A DNA stretch of 59,591 bases from assembly GCA_016931035.1 (NCBI GenBank), contig JAFGFN010000005.1, positions 1 to 59,591 on the forward strand, written 5' to 3'. The stretch is from Candidatus Sumerlaeota bacterium. Its GTDB lineage: Bacteria > Sumerlaeota > Sumerlaeia > UBA8349. This document shows positions 51,265 through 59,463 of the stretch, in pieces (positions within the stretch are counted from its first letter, which is position 1; every line of letters starts with the position of its first letter). The position numbers and the translations under genes were made by a program. The notes beneath the pieces were generated by a model. The model was given only the letters and a program-made list of their open reading frames with translations. It had not been told where the DNA came from and ran no database searches.

Positions 51265-52485
51265 CTACTCCAGCACGCATCGCATTGTGTCGCGTGCGAT
51301 GATCAATTCTTCGTTTGTAGGGACGACCCAGACCTTGACGCGCGAGCCTTCGGCGCTGATGAGTCCTTCTCTCCGGTTCAGGGCTTCGTTGCGTTCGTGA
51401 CTGAAGTCGATACCCAGGCCCTGCAGGTTCTCGCAGCACTTGCGGCGAACCAGGACCGAATTCTCGCCGATGCCCGCCGTGAAGGCGATGTGATGAACGT
51501 GGCCGAGGGCCGCCACGTAGGCGCCGATGTACTTCCGGATACGGTAGCAAAAGACGTCGATCGCCAGGCGGGCGCGATCGTCGCCGCTATCCAACGCCAA
51601 CTCGAGTTCCCGCATGTCGTTGCCGAGGCCCGATAGGCCCAACAGCCCGCTATGCTTGTTCAGCAGGTTGTTGGCCTGATCCAGCTCCAGGTTCTCGGCT
51701 TCCATGAGGAACAAGATGATCGCGGGGTCGATGTCGCCCGCGCGCGTTCCCATCACCAGCCCTTCGAGAGGCGTCATTCCCATGCTTGTGTCGATCGATC
51801 GCCCCCCGGCGATTGCGGCCATGCTGCAACCGTTGCCCAAATGCACCGTGATGATGTTCATCTCGGCCCGAGGGGTCTGGGTCAGCTTCTCAAGGCGACT
51901 CGTGACGTAGCGGTGCGACGAGCCGTGAAAGCCGTAGCGGCGGATCTGGAACCGCTCGTATAGGGAGTAGGGGAGGGCGTAGATGTAGGCGTGGTCGGGC
52001 ATGGATTGATGAAACGCCGTATCGAACACCGCCACGTGGGGGATATTGGGCAAAACCTGAGAGGCGACCTCGTAGCCGAGGATGTTCGGCGGGTTGTGCA
52101 AGGGCGCCAGGGGAACGCATTCGCGGATCTTGGCAAGCACTTCGGGCGTGATCACGGCCGAGGCGCTGAACTTCTCGCCCCCGTGCACCATGCGGTGGCC
52201 GACGGCCTCGATGTCCTCGACCTTCTCGATCACGCCGTGTTTGGCGTGCGTCAGGTGGTAGATGACCTTCTCGACAGCCGCGCTGTGCTCGAGAATGACC
52301 GGTTTCTCCTTGACGGTTCCCCCCTTGTGGTTCGAGTAGCGGATCGTGGATTCGGCCTGGCCGATCTTCTCGACGATCCCCTCGGCGAGCACCGCCTCCG
52401 ATCCGGTCTCGATTCGTTGAGGATCGGTCTCGATGAGTTGGAATTTCAGCGAGGAACTGCCGCAGTTGACAACCAGCACTTTCAT
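51265..52485 (-). CDS. ackA: Acetate kinase
   Basis: A 406-residue ASKHA-fold cytoplasmic kinase interconverting acetyl phosphate plus ADP with acetate plus ATP. It begins MKVLVVNCGSSSLKFQLIE, the adenine-phosphate site, and has GHRMVHGGEKFS, VFDTAFHQSMPDHAYIYALP, FHGSSHRYV, HLGNGCSMAAI, DTSMGMTPLEGLVMGTRAGD and FTAGIGENS. These are the acetate kinase signatures; length is normal (about 400). The ATG at 52485 has GGGAG nine bases upstream. No phosphotransacetylase is adjacent. The partner upstream is a 3-hydroxyacyl-CoA dehydrogenase, so a fermentative acyl-CoA pathway is possible. Confidence 0.98.
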   Translation of the reverse strand: MKVLVVNCGSSSLKFQLIETDPQRIETGSEAVLAEGIVEKIGQAESTIRYSNHKGGTVKEKPVILEHSAAVEKVIYHLTHAKHGVIEKVEDIEAVGHRMVHGGEKFSASAVITPEVLAKIRECVPLAPLHNPPNILGYEVASQVLPNIPHVAVFDTAFHQSMPDHAYIYALPYSLYERFQIRRYGFHGSSHRYVTSRLEKLTQTPRAEMNIITVHLGNGCSMAAIAGGRSIDTSMGMTPLEGLVMGTRAGDIDPAIILFLMEAENLELDQANNLLNKHSGLLGLSGLGNDMRELELALDSGDDRARLAIDVFCYRIRKYIGAYVAALGHVHHIAFTAGIGENSVLVRRKCCENLQGLGIDFSHERNEALNRREGLISAEGSRVKVWVVPTNEELIIARDTMRCVLE

Positions 52486-52537
52486 TGACAATCGCTCCCG
52501 TCAGAATGTTACGCGAGCCCCACAACTCGTCGCGGGG

Positions 52538-53428
52538 CTAGAATGTCGGCGAAGGACACCCCGTTCGATTTCCGTTCTCGTCGTAGAGAAAGAACCCTCG
52601 GCGAGTCTTCACGCCCAAGTGGCCTTCGCGCACCATACGCCAGAGAAGCGGGCACGGATGGTACTTGAGAGTGCCGAACGCTTTGTAGAGCCGTCCCATG
52701 TCCTCGAGGAGAATGTCCAGCCCGATCTGGTCGGCCATGGCGAGGGGCCCGATCGGAAGGCTGAAACCGAGGCGGATCGCCTCGTCCACCTGTTCGGGGT
52801 CGGCCAAACCCTCCATGACGATGTGAATGGCTTCGTTGATGTAGGGGATCATGATCCGGGTCGTGACAAGGCCCGGCATCTCGAACACTTCGAGGACGGT
52901 CTTCTTCAGGATCTTGGCCAACAGACGAACCGTCTCCATCGAGCGTTCCGAGGTATCCTGTCCCTGGACGATTTCGACGATCGGGCGCCGAGGAACGGGC
53001 AGACAGAAATGCATCCCCACGATGCGGTCGGGGTGCGCCGCTCGCTTGGCGACGTCGGAGATGCAGAGGGTGGCGGAATTGCTGACCAGCACCGTGTCGG
53101 GCGGAAACAGATTGTCCATCGACTCGAACAACAGTTGTTTCTCCTCGATGTCGCCCGGGGTGACTTCGATCACGACCTGCGCCCCCGCCATGTCGCGCAT
53201 GTCGGTCGTTCCCTTGACGCGCGAGAGAATCAGCCGCTTCTCGTTGGCCGTCACCCCCCAGCGGGCGATTTCCTGGTCGAGCGATTCCGAGATCTCGCGA
53301 AGCGCGTCTTCCACTTTCTGCTCGTCGATCTCGCAGAAAACGACATCCATCCCCGATCCGGCGAGGGAACGGATGATGCTTTTCCCCGCCGTGCCTGCTC
53401 CGACAACGCCGATCGTCTTGAGTCTCAT
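52538..53428 (-). CDS. 3-hydroxyacyl-CoA dehydrogenase
   Basis: A 296-residue NAD-dependent dehydrogenase of the 3-hydroxybutyryl-CoA type, interconverting 3-hydroxyacyl- and 3-oxoacyl-CoA. The Rossmann domain opens with IGVVGAGTAGKSI. Catalytic His140 is in GMHFCLPVP and its partner Glu152 in IVEIVQG. The C-terminal dimer domain has GFSLPIGPLAMADQIGLD. Two positions depart from the usual family pattern: the Asn of HFFNPVP is Leu, and the Asn-Arg after the PG(F/L) turn is Thr-Arg (PGLVTTRIM). Substrate preference may therefore differ. AGGAG four bases upstream fixes the start. ackA follows after 52 bases. Confidence 0.9.
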   Translation of the reverse strand: MRLKTIGVVGAGTAGKSIIRSLAGSGMDVVFCEIDEQKVEDALREISESLDQEIARWGVTANEKRLILSRVKGTTDMRDMAGAQVVIEVTPGDIEEKQLLFESMDNLFPPDTVLVSNSATLCISDVAKRAAHPDRIVGMHFCLPVPRRPIVEIVQGQDTSERSMETVRLLAKILKKTVLEVFEMPGLVTTRIMIPYINEAIHIVMEGLADPEQVDEAIRLGFSLPIGPLAMADQIGLDILLEDMGRLYKAFGTLKYHPCPLLWRMVREGHLGVKTRRGFFLYDENGNRTGCPSPTF

Positions 53429-53784
53429 AACGCTCCTCATAGTCCTAGTATTTCGCGAGCCTCACGTCCGTCGCGTCGAAGTCTTGCGTCGGGCCGGCTG
53501 CTCGGGGTTCGCGAACGGGTGGGCGTCTGAAGAATCCACGGCCGAAGAATCCACGGCCGAAGAATCCGCGGGCCAAGTCTTCAAATCCGTCCCCGATGAA
53601 AACAGGGGCCCCCCGTCTTGTCAACCGTTTTCGATGAAGAGGATCTTCGACTGATGCGGACCCGCGCGATCCCCCAATGTATTCATCGGGCGAGTCTTCT
53701 CGGGAGGTTAGAAGGAAGTGCGCCAGGCGGGGACGGGGAGACCAGGAGCGTCGTGCGCCCTTCGTCGCCTCTTGTCCGAATGAA
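53429..53784. other. Intergenic region with a short tandem repeat
   Basis: This 356-base gap holds no supported gene. At 53529-53573 a 15-base unit (GAAGAATCCACGGCC) is repeated three times, the last copy with a substitution. I see no terminator with a T-run after htpX on the minus strand. Confidence 0.55.
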
Positions 53785-54747
53785 CTAGGCCCCGCTTGCC
53801 GCGGGCACGATCGAGCGCAACCGGCGCACCCTCTCGGCGACGGGGGGGTGCGTGCTGAAGACGCTGGCTTCGCGTCCTCGCATCGCCATGACCGGGCTGA
53901 CGATATAGAGATGCTCCGTGGCGCGGTTGGCCGCCTCGAGCACGTCGGTGTCGCCCGAGATCTTCTCGAGCGCGCGGGCCAACCCCTCGGGGTAGCGGGT
54001 GAGTTCGGCGGCCGACACGTCGGCCAGGTACTCGCGTTGGCGCGAGAGGGCGAGTTGAATGATCTTGGCGATGATCGGCGCCAGAACCGCCAACAGAATG
54101 GCCGCGATCATCAAAACCGCCTGGACTTGCCCTCCGCCGCCGCGTCCGCCGCCCGAGCGCGACGAGCGGCTCCGTCCTGCCCGGCCATAGAACGCCATGC
54201 GCCAGAACATGTCGCACATGAGGACGATGGTTCCCGCCAGGACGGCCATGAGCATCGCGAAACGGATATCGAAATTGCGGACGTGCGACATCTCGTGCGC
54301 CATGACGCCCTGGAGTTCGTCGCGGTCGAGCTTCTCCAACAGGCCGGTCGTGATGGCGACGGCGGCGTGATCGGGGTCGCGTCCGGTGGCGAACGCGTTG
54401 GGCGCCGAATCGTCGATGAGGTAGACGTCGGGCATTTTCACCCCGGCGGCGATGGCCATTTCCTCGACCACGTTGAACAGCTGCGGATGGTCGTTGTGGT
54501 CGATCTTTTTCGCCCCGCTGACGCCGAGAATGATGCCGCGTCCGCCGAACCAACTGACCAACAGCATGACCGACGCGACGAATCCCGCGATGATCATTCC
54601 CGCCAATGAAGGAACGTATGGATTGCCTCCGCCGCCTTGCCCGGCGGCCAGAATCCCCATGGCGGCGCCGACGAAAACCAACAGGAAGAACATTCCCCCG
54701 GCGAGGAAGATCGAGTTGCGCTTGTTCTGGGCGATTTGGTCGTACAT
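53785..54747 (-). CDS. HtpX-family M48 membrane metalloprotease
   Basis: A 320-residue inner-membrane zinc protease for quality control of membrane proteins. Two N-terminal helices (about 13-35 and 48-66) precede the catalytic region: His151, Glu152 and His155 in VMAHEMSHVRN and the third zinc ligand Glu238 in QREYLADVSAAEL. Two further helices flank a Gly/Ser/Arg-rich loop (about 188-206). The C-terminus carries SVFSTHPPVAERVRRL, the conserved STHPP block. Length is a little over E. coli HtpX (293). It is the second M48 protease in the window; the other is fused to zinc ribbons at 22123. It follows vapC closely on the same strand. Confidence 0.95.
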   Translation of the reverse strand: MYDQIAQNKRNSIFLAGGMFFLLVFVGAAMGILAAGQGGGGNPYVPSLAGMIIAGFVASVMLLVSWFGGRGIILGVSGAKKIDHNDHPQLFNVVEEMAIAAGVKMPDVYLIDDSAPNAFATGRDPDHAAVAITTGLLEKLDRDELQGVMAHEMSHVRNFDIRFAMLMAVLAGTIVLMCDMFWRMAFYGRAGRSRSSRSGGGRGGGGQVQAVLMIAAILLAVLAPIIAKIIQLALSRQREYLADVSAAELTRYPEGLARALEKISGDTDVLEAANRATEHLYIVSPVMAMRGREASVFSTHPPVAERVRRLRSIVPAASGA

Positions 54748-54770
54748 TCGGTAGTCCCTCGCTCAGAGGC

Positions 54771-55181
54771 TTAGTCGCCGGGAGAAACCAGGTGAAGAGA
54801 CGGGAAACAGGTTCGGTAGCGTCTGGCATCGCGCGTCAACAAACGAAGTCCGGCGATTGCGGCATGGGCGCCGATGAAGAAATCCGGAAGGGTCGCGGTC
54901 CTGGCGCCCCCCCTCTTGCGATAGGCGAGAAACGCCTTGCCGGCCAGGAACGCAGCCTCGAACGGAATCTGAAGCCGCGCGAACACCTCGCGCGGCAGGC
55001 TGGATTCCACGTCTTCTATTCGTCGGAACCTCATGGAGACCTCGGCGTAGATAACGGGATTGATGTAGAGACTTCCCTCGTTCGCGCATCTCTCCAAGGC
55101 GGAGGAAGACCAGTCCAGCCATCTCGCGTCCTCGGTGAGGACGTCAAGAAGAACGTTGCTGTCTATCATCGTGCCCGTCAT
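54771..55181 (-). CDS. PIN-domain ribonuclease toxin (VapC-like)
   Basis: A 136-residue PIN-domain protein, typical VapC length. The acidic active-site residues are present: Asp7 in MIDSNVLLDV, Glu47 in PVIYAEVS, Asp100 in LPDFFIGAHA and Asp118 in LLTRDARRY. VapC toxins cleave tRNA or rRNA when free of antitoxin. The start overlaps the antitoxin stop as ATGA, so both are co-translated. htpX follows after 23 bases and may be read through. The RNA target cannot be told from sequence. Confidence 0.93.
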   Translation of the reverse strand: MTGTMIDSNVLLDVLTEDARWLDWSSSALERCANEGSLYINPVIYAEVSMRFRRIEDVESSLPREVFARLQIPFEAAFLAGKAFLAYRKRGGARTATLPDFFIGAHAAIAGLRLLTRDARRYRTCFPSLHLVSPGD

Positions 55182-55408
55182 CGTGCGCCTCGAGTCAATG
55201 CCATGATCTCATCCGTGGTCATCCGGACGGTTCCTCGTCCGCGAAGCCTCTCCACTATTTTTCGACCTCGCCCCTGGGAACGCTTGGTCGGCACGACCCG
55301 CGCGGTCTTCCCTTCCACCACGAATTCCACCTCCGTTCCCGGAAGAATCGCGAGGCGCTCGCGCACGTCACGGGGGATTGTCACTTGGCCTTTGGTTGTC
55401 ACTCTCAT
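55178..55408 (-). CDS. AbrB/MazE-type antitoxin (VapB-like)
   Basis: A 76-residue antitoxin. The N-terminal swapped-hairpin AbrB domain reads RVTTKGQVTIPRDVRERLAI and GTEVEFVVEGKTARVVP, which binds operator DNA. The C-terminal tail (GRGTVRMTTDEIMALTRG) should wrap the PIN toxin. A strong AAGGAGG ribosome-binding site precedes ATG 55408; a longer frame to 55462 is rejected because it would cross the operator-like palindrome. ATGA overlap with vapC. Confidence 0.93.
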   Translation of the reverse strand: MRVTTKGQVTIPRDVRERLAILPGTEVEFVVEGKTARVVPTKRSQGRGRKIVERLRGRGTVRMTTDEIMALTRGAR

Positions 55409-55425
55409 GGCGGCCTCCTTAATCC

Positions 55426-55439
55426 TACTCGTAAGAGTA
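55426..55439 (-). promoter_or_regulatory. Candidate antitoxin operator
   Basis: TACTC-GTAA-GAGTA is a 5-bp inverted repeat with a 4-base spacer, 18 bases before the antitoxin ATG. Its position overlaps where a promoter would be expected. AbrB-type antitoxins normally repress their own promoter through such sites; binding here is inferred. Confidence 0.45.
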
Positions 55440-55547
55440 ATACTTCTTCGCCGCGCTGTCAACTCACAAACCGGGCGAAGAGCGACGAAACATTCGGGCG
55501 GAGTTGTGCTCCAGCCGGTTCTCGCGAATCATGAAAAGTATCGACGG

Positions 55548-56333
55548 TTACTCGCCTTTGCGCACCTCGATCGACGCGAACCAGGACCAGGGTTCGAAAC
55601 GGGGGAAGCGGCTCAGGACGCGGCGATCGACGCGGCGCCAGCGCGCCAGGCTTTCTTGGAAGCGCCCGAGGTTCTTGAGGCCGAACGGACCGTACTGCCA
55701 CACGAAACTCCACGCGCTCGCGAGGTAGAACGCCTTCCAACGGAGGCGGCCGAACGGGGCTCGAAGATCGCTCAAGGCCGAACGGTCGAAATAGCGCGTG
55801 ATGCGTTTCCAGATGCGCGGGGCAAAGAGGAGGCGATAGAGCCGGATCAGCGGGTTGCGGTTGAGAGGTTCGATGAAGAGCCCTTGTCCGCGAGGTTCGA
55901 GGACGCGGTGGATCTCCGCCGCGGCGCGCGGCAGGTCGGTGTGGATGAGGACGGATTTCGTGAAGACGACTCCAACCGAGTCGCTCCGGAGGGGGAGCGC
56001 TTCGGCGGCCGCGGCGACGAATCGGATGCGGTCCGCCAGGCCCGCTTGGTCGGCAATCCGGCGCAGGAGGTGCATGCGTCGGAGGGCGGGATCGACCACG
56101 ACGACCCTCGCGCCCGCTTGGGCCCAGAGGATGGCGTGCATTCCGACTCCGCCGCCGAGATCGATCAGGAGACGACCTTCGACGTTGTCCGCGCGTCGGC
56201 GGAGCCATTCGAATTCGGGCGTCGAGGCGAAAGCGAGCGATTCCTCGAATTCCGAGGCGCCGGTCGTGCGACGCTTTCTCGACAGGTTGTCCGTATCGAG
56301 GTTGCCGTTCCAGTATTTACGCGCGTCGGTCAT
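55548..56333 (-). CDS. Class I SAM-dependent methyltransferase (1)
   Basis: A 261-residue methyltransferase with a standard Rossmann core. Motif I is LLIDLGGGVGMHAILWAQAG (about residue 55), motif II ends in VVVVDPALRR, the post-core strand is GVVFTKSVLIH, and PRGQGLFIEPLNRNPL follows. The C-terminal third is rich in Arg, Trp and Phe and may contact the substrate or membrane. The substrate is unknown; similar proteins near glycan genes often modify sugars or lipids. ATG 56333 is preferred because residues upstream of it are encoded by a dispersed repeat (56353-56445). Confidence 0.85.
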   Translation of the reverse strand: MTDARKYWNGNLDTDNLSRKRRTTGASEFEESLAFASTPEFEWLRRRADNVEGRLLIDLGGGVGMHAILWAQAGARVVVVDPALRRMHLLRRIADQAGLADRIRFVAAAAEALPLRSDSVGVVFTKSVLIHTDLPRAAAEIHRVLEPRGQGLFIEPLNRNPLIRLYRLLFAPRIWKRITRYFDRSALSDLRAPFGRLRWKAFYLASAWSFVWQYGPFGLKNLGRFQESLARWRRVDRRVLSRFPRFEPWSWFASIEVRKGE

Positions 56334-56352
56334 GAACGAATTCCTTACTATC

Positions 56353-56445
56353 GTGGCATGGGCGTCCCGCCCATCGTCTTCAGTCATTCCACGGTCATGA
56401 CGCCCGTGCAGGACCCGAGAATCACGGGCGGGACGCCCGTGCCAC
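56353..56445. repeat. Inverted pair of a dispersed GC-rich repeat
   Basis: GTGGCATGGGCGTCCCGCCC (56353-56372) and its reverse complement with one mismatch (56426-56445) face each other over a 53-base spacer. The right copy overlaps the 3' end of the second methyltransferase gene. From memory, this GGGCGTCCCGCCC word is common in planctomycete-like assemblies, where it reads as Gly-Gly-Thr-Pro-Val-Pro or as Ala-Arg-Ala-Ser-Arg-Pro. Confidence 0.8.
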
Positions 56446-57192
56446 GACCAGTCGATAGATCGCCCGAGGCGAGTCGTTCGAGAGGGGAGAGCCGTCGAAG
56501 TCGCCGTGGGCGCTCTCGATTCCGAATCCGTGGCGCCGCCCGATCTCCTCGATCTCGTCGGGCGCGTAGAAACGAACGCTTTCGGTCCATTCGTGAGGGA
56601 CGTCGCCGGTCGCCGCGCCTCCCAGAACCTCGACCCGTTTTACCACACGACGACGCGTCTCGTCGATATGGCGGGTTTCGCGCACGTCGAGTCCCCCCGA
56701 GGTTGTGCGGCGGGTTTCGGGTTCCAGATGCCCGCGGAGCCAGGGCGGGTGAATATGGTCGAGAACCAACCGTCCCGATTCGGGCCGGAGGACGCGCCCG
56801 ACTTCGGCGAAGACGAGTTCGTTCTCCGAGTCCGAGGCGAAATAGCCGAAACTCGTGAAGAGATTGACGACCAAGGCGAACGCGCCGTCGGCGAAGGGGA
56901 GACACCGCATGTCGCCGCGTACGAGCGGGAAGCACAATTCTTCCTCTTCGCACGATCGGCGGGCCTCGGAAAGCAGGGTCTCGGAGAGGTCGAATCCGAC
57001 AATGTTGTCGCGCCCGCGCCGCAGCCATTCGAGACCGTGGCGTCCCGCCCCGCAACAGAGATCGAGGACGCGTTCGCCGCGCGGATCGCAATGGCGTTCG
57101 AGGAAATCGACGGCGCGTCGCGCGTCGTTCTCGTCGCGATGGCCGTAGACGTCGGGATAGAGAGGGCCGAAGGCTTTTTTGAACCAATCCAT
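56422..57192 (-). CDS. Class I SAM-dependent methyltransferase (2)
   Basis: A 256-residue methyltransferase beginning MDWFKKAFGPLYPDVYGHRD. Motif I is VLDLCCGAGRHGLEWLRRG, followed by GFDLSETLLSEARR, RGDMRCLPFADGAF and VVNLFTSFGYF. It resembles the ubiquinone/menaquinone-biosynthesis-like and glycine/sarcosine-like methyltransferase group, but the substrate is unknown. The last residues, VVARASRP, and the stop codon come from a dispersed repeat (right copy at 56426-56445). The natural C-terminus may have been replaced. It lies upstream of methyltransferase 1 with the repeat pair between them. Confidence 0.85.
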   Translation of the reverse strand: MDWFKKAFGPLYPDVYGHRDENDARRAVDFLERHCDPRGERVLDLCCGAGRHGLEWLRRGRDNIVGFDLSETLLSEARRSCEEEELCFPLVRGDMRCLPFADGAFALVVNLFTSFGYFASDSENELVFAEVGRVLRPESGRLVLDHIHPPWLRGHLEPETRRTTSGGLDVRETRHIDETRRRVVKRVEVLGGAATGDVPHEWTESVRFYAPDEIEEIGRRHGFGIESAHGDFDGSPLSNDSPRAIYRLVVARASRP

Positions 57193-57203
57193 GAAAGCAA
57201 TCT

Positions 57204-57323
57204 CGGATTGCGGATTGCGGATTTCGGATTCGAAAAGAGGCGGGAAATCTCCGCCGATTCGCCCTCAGGGATCCTAAGTGGGTTCTCGACAATCCGCAAT
57301 CGGAGATCCGCAATCCAAAATCG
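57204..57323. repeat. Degenerate inverted repeat of GGATTGCGGATT words
   Basis: The left part (57204-57230) is built from CGGATTGCGGATT words, and the right part (57291-57323) from their reverse complement AATCCGCAATC. They fill the 132-base gap between the UXS and methyltransferase 2 genes. Similar words recur at 58390-58426. This filler is familiar from planctomycete-like genomes (recollection, not a search). Confidence 0.6.
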
Positions 57324-57324
57324 T

Positions 57325-58254
57325 TCAGACCTTGTCGCGGAAGAAATCGATGGTCCGACGCAGTCCCTCCTCGAACGGCACGCGCGGCTCCCAGTCGAGG
57401 ATGCGTTTGGCTTTCGACAGGTCGGGGCAGCGGGTCTTGGGATCGTCCACGGGAAGGTCTTTGTGGATCAACGGACTCTTGGCGCCGGTCAGTTCGATGA
57501 TCTTCGTAGCGAAATCGAGAATCGTCATTTCCGCCGTCGCGCCGACGTTGACCGGGGTCGTTTCGTTCGACATGAGGAGACGATAGATCCCCTCGATCGT
57601 GTCCTCGACGAAGCAGAACGAACGCGTCTGCTTGCCGTCGCCGAAAACCGTGAGGGGCTGGCCCGTGAGCGCCTGCTCGATGAAGGCGGGAACGACCCGT
57701 CCGTCGTCGAGCCGCATGCGCGGGCCGAACGTATTGAATATCCGGACGATCCGCGTGTCGATCCCGTGGTAGCGGTGATAGGCCATCACCATGGCCTCGG
57801 CGAACCGTTTGGCCTCGTCGTACACCCCGCGCGGCCCGATCGGATTGACGTTGCCCCAGTATTCCTCGTTCTGAGGATGAACTTCGGGATCGCCATAGAC
57901 CTCCGAGGTCGAGGCGAGGAGGAACGTCGCCTTCTTGGCGCGGGCCAAGCCGAGGGTCTTGTGCGTGCCGAGCGAGCCGACCTTGAGGGTTTGGATCGGC
58001 ATCTCGAGATAGTCGAGCGGGCTCGCGGGCGAGGCGAAGTGGAGAATGTAGTCGATCGGGCCGTCGACGTAGAGGTACTGGGTCACATCCTGGTGAATGA
58101 ACTGAAACTCTCGGCAGTGGATGTGCTCGATGTTCTCGATTCGCCCCGTCGAGAGGTTGTCCATGCAGATCACGTCATGACCCGCGTTCAACAACTTCTC
58201 GCACAGGTGCGATCCCAGAAAACCCGCTCCGCCCGTAATCAAGGTCCTCGGCAT
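57325..58254 (-). CDS. UDP-glucuronate decarboxylase (UDP-xylose synthase)
   Basis: A 309-residue short-chain dehydrogenase/epimerase that oxidises and decarboxylates UDP-glucuronate to UDP-xylose. The NAD site is [19 protein letters not shown], followed by [13 protein letters not shown]. The substrate region has [37 protein letters not shown], the catalytic Tyr-Lys in [12 protein letters not shown], and [19 protein letters not shown]. These blocks separate it from other epimerases. ATG 58254 is chosen because the family starts just before this NAD motif; GAGGG lies about 10 bases upstream. UDP-xylose would serve the surface glycans of the window. It diverges from dapA. Confidence 0.95.
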   Translation of the reverse strand: MPRTLITGGAGFLGSHLCEKLLNAGHDVICMDNLSTGRIENIEHIHCREFQFIHQDVTQYLYVDGPIDYILHFASPASPLDYLEMPIQTLKVGSLGTHKTLGLARAKKATFLLASTSEVYGDPEVHPQNEEYWGNVNPIGPRGVYDEAKRFAEAMVMAYHRYHGIDTRIVRIFNTFGPRMRLDDGRVVPAFIEQALTGQPLTVFGDGKQTRSFCFVEDTIEGIYRLLMSNETTPVNVGATAEMTILDFATKIIELTGAKSPLIHKDLPVDDPKTRCPDLSKAKRILDWEPRVPFEEGLRRTIDFFRDKV

Positions 58255-58593
58255 GTTCGACACTCCCTCGCCAACGGCAATGCTTCCCGATACGACTGAG
58301 CGACACCTTCTCGGCTGCGCCGGGGAAAGGACGCTGGGAATAGAACCAAATCTCTCGGATAACGCCTCGCCCCGCAAGGCTTTTTTTCGATTGAGGATTG
58401 ACGATTCTCGGCGGACGATGGATTATCCTCATAGGAACGATCCGTCGAGCGATGGAGGGCGATTGCGCCCGCGGGTTCGGCGTTCTCGATAAGGCGACCA
58501 AAACCGCCGACCGTTCGTCCCGGAGTCGCATCTCTACGGACCGCGTGAGCGCAAACGCTCACGCCGAATCGCAAAAACGCGAGGAGCGAGACC
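58255..58593. other. Intergenic region between UXS and dapA
   Basis: No gene is supported. GCCT-CGCCCCGCA-AGGC followed by seven T (58381-58387) is a weak terminator-like structure. A candidate dapA promoter is at 58398-58426, embedded in GATTGAGGATTGACG-like repeat words. The dapA ribosome-binding site GAGGAG is just upstream of 58594. Confidence 0.5.
58398..58426 (+). promoter_or_regulatory. Possible promoter of dapA
   Basis: TTGACG (58398-58403) and GATTAT (58421-58426) are 17 bases apart. It would give a leader of about 160 bases. Because it overlaps repeat-like words, the match may be accidental. Confidence 0.35.
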
Positions 58594-59463
58594 ATGTTTC
58601 AAGGATCCATCGTGGCCGTCATCACCCCGTGGAAGAACGCCCGGTTCGACAAGGACGCCATGGCCGAACTGATCGAGTTCCAGATCGAACACGGCACGGC
58701 CGGCATCGTGCCGTGCGGCACGACCGGCGAGTCGGCGACGATGTCGCACGAGGAGCATCGCGAAGTGATCCGCTTCACAATCGAACGGGTGCGGACGCGC
58801 GTCCCCGTGATTGCGGGGACGGGCTCGAACTCGACGTCCGAGGCGCTGGAGCTGACGATGGCGGCGAAGCAGTTGGGCGCCGACGGGGCGCTCCTGATCT
58901 CGCCCTACTACAACAAGCCGACGCAGGAAGGCATCTACCAGCACTACAAGATGATTGCCGAAGAGACCGGGATGCCCATCGTCGTCTACAACTGCCCGGG
59001 GCGCACGGGCAGCTCGGTTTCGCCCGAAACCGTGGCGCGTTTGAGCGAGGTGCCTGGGATCGTCGCCCTCAAGGACGCCGAAGGGTCGATCGACTACACC
59101 AGCGCCGTCGTGTCGAAGTGCGGCATCGCGGTGCTCTCGGGCAACGACTCGATGAACCTTCCCATCGTCGGACTGGGGGGCAAGGGGGCGATCTCGGTGT
59201 TGGCGAACATCGCTCCGCGCGCGACGTCGGACCTGGTCAACGCCGCCTTGGCGGGCAAGTGGGACGAGGCGCTCGCCATGCACAAGAAGTACTTCGCCCT
59301 GTGCCAGGCTCTCTTCGTCGAATCGAACCCGATTCCGGTCAAGGCCGCGGCGGAGATGCTGGGGCTCTGCGGCGGCGAGGTGCGGATGCCGCTGGTGACC
59401 ATCACCGACGGAGCTCGAGCCAGACTGCGCCAGGCGATGCAGGACGTCGGGCTCTCGGTCTGA
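58594..59463 (+). CDS. dapA: 4-hydroxy-tetrahydrodipicolinate synthase
   Basis: A 289-residue class I aldolase-fold enzyme condensing pyruvate with aspartate semialdehyde on the way to diaminopimelate and lysine. The Schiff-base Lys160 lies in GIVALKDAEGS. The active site also shows GIVPCGTTGESATMS, GTGSNSTSEALELT and ISPYYNKPTQEGIYQHY with the catalytic tyrosine. It ends with SNPIPVKAAAEMLGL, a strong family block. Length is normal. GAGGAG seven bases upstream supports the ATG. The DAP pathway fits a peptidoglycan-making diderm. Confidence 0.97.
   Translation: MFQGSIVAVITPWKNARFDKDAMAELIEFQIEHGTAGIVPCGTTGESATMSHEEHREVIRFTIERVRTRVPVIAGTGSNSTSEALELTMAAKQLGADGALLISPYYNKPTQEGIYQHYKMIAEETGMPIVVYNCPGRTGSSVSPETVARLSEVPGIVALKDAEGSIDYTSAVVSKCGIAVLSGNDSMNLPIVGLGGKGAISVLANIAPRATSDLVNAALAGKWDEALAMHKKYFALCQALFVESNPIPVKAAAEMLGLCGGEVRMPLVTITDGARARLRQAMQDVGLSV

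Noticed and set aside
58364..58387. Hairpin plus seven T as a terminator
   Set aside because: The stem is only GCCT/AGGC with a 9-base loop, and no plus-strand gene ends upstream of it.
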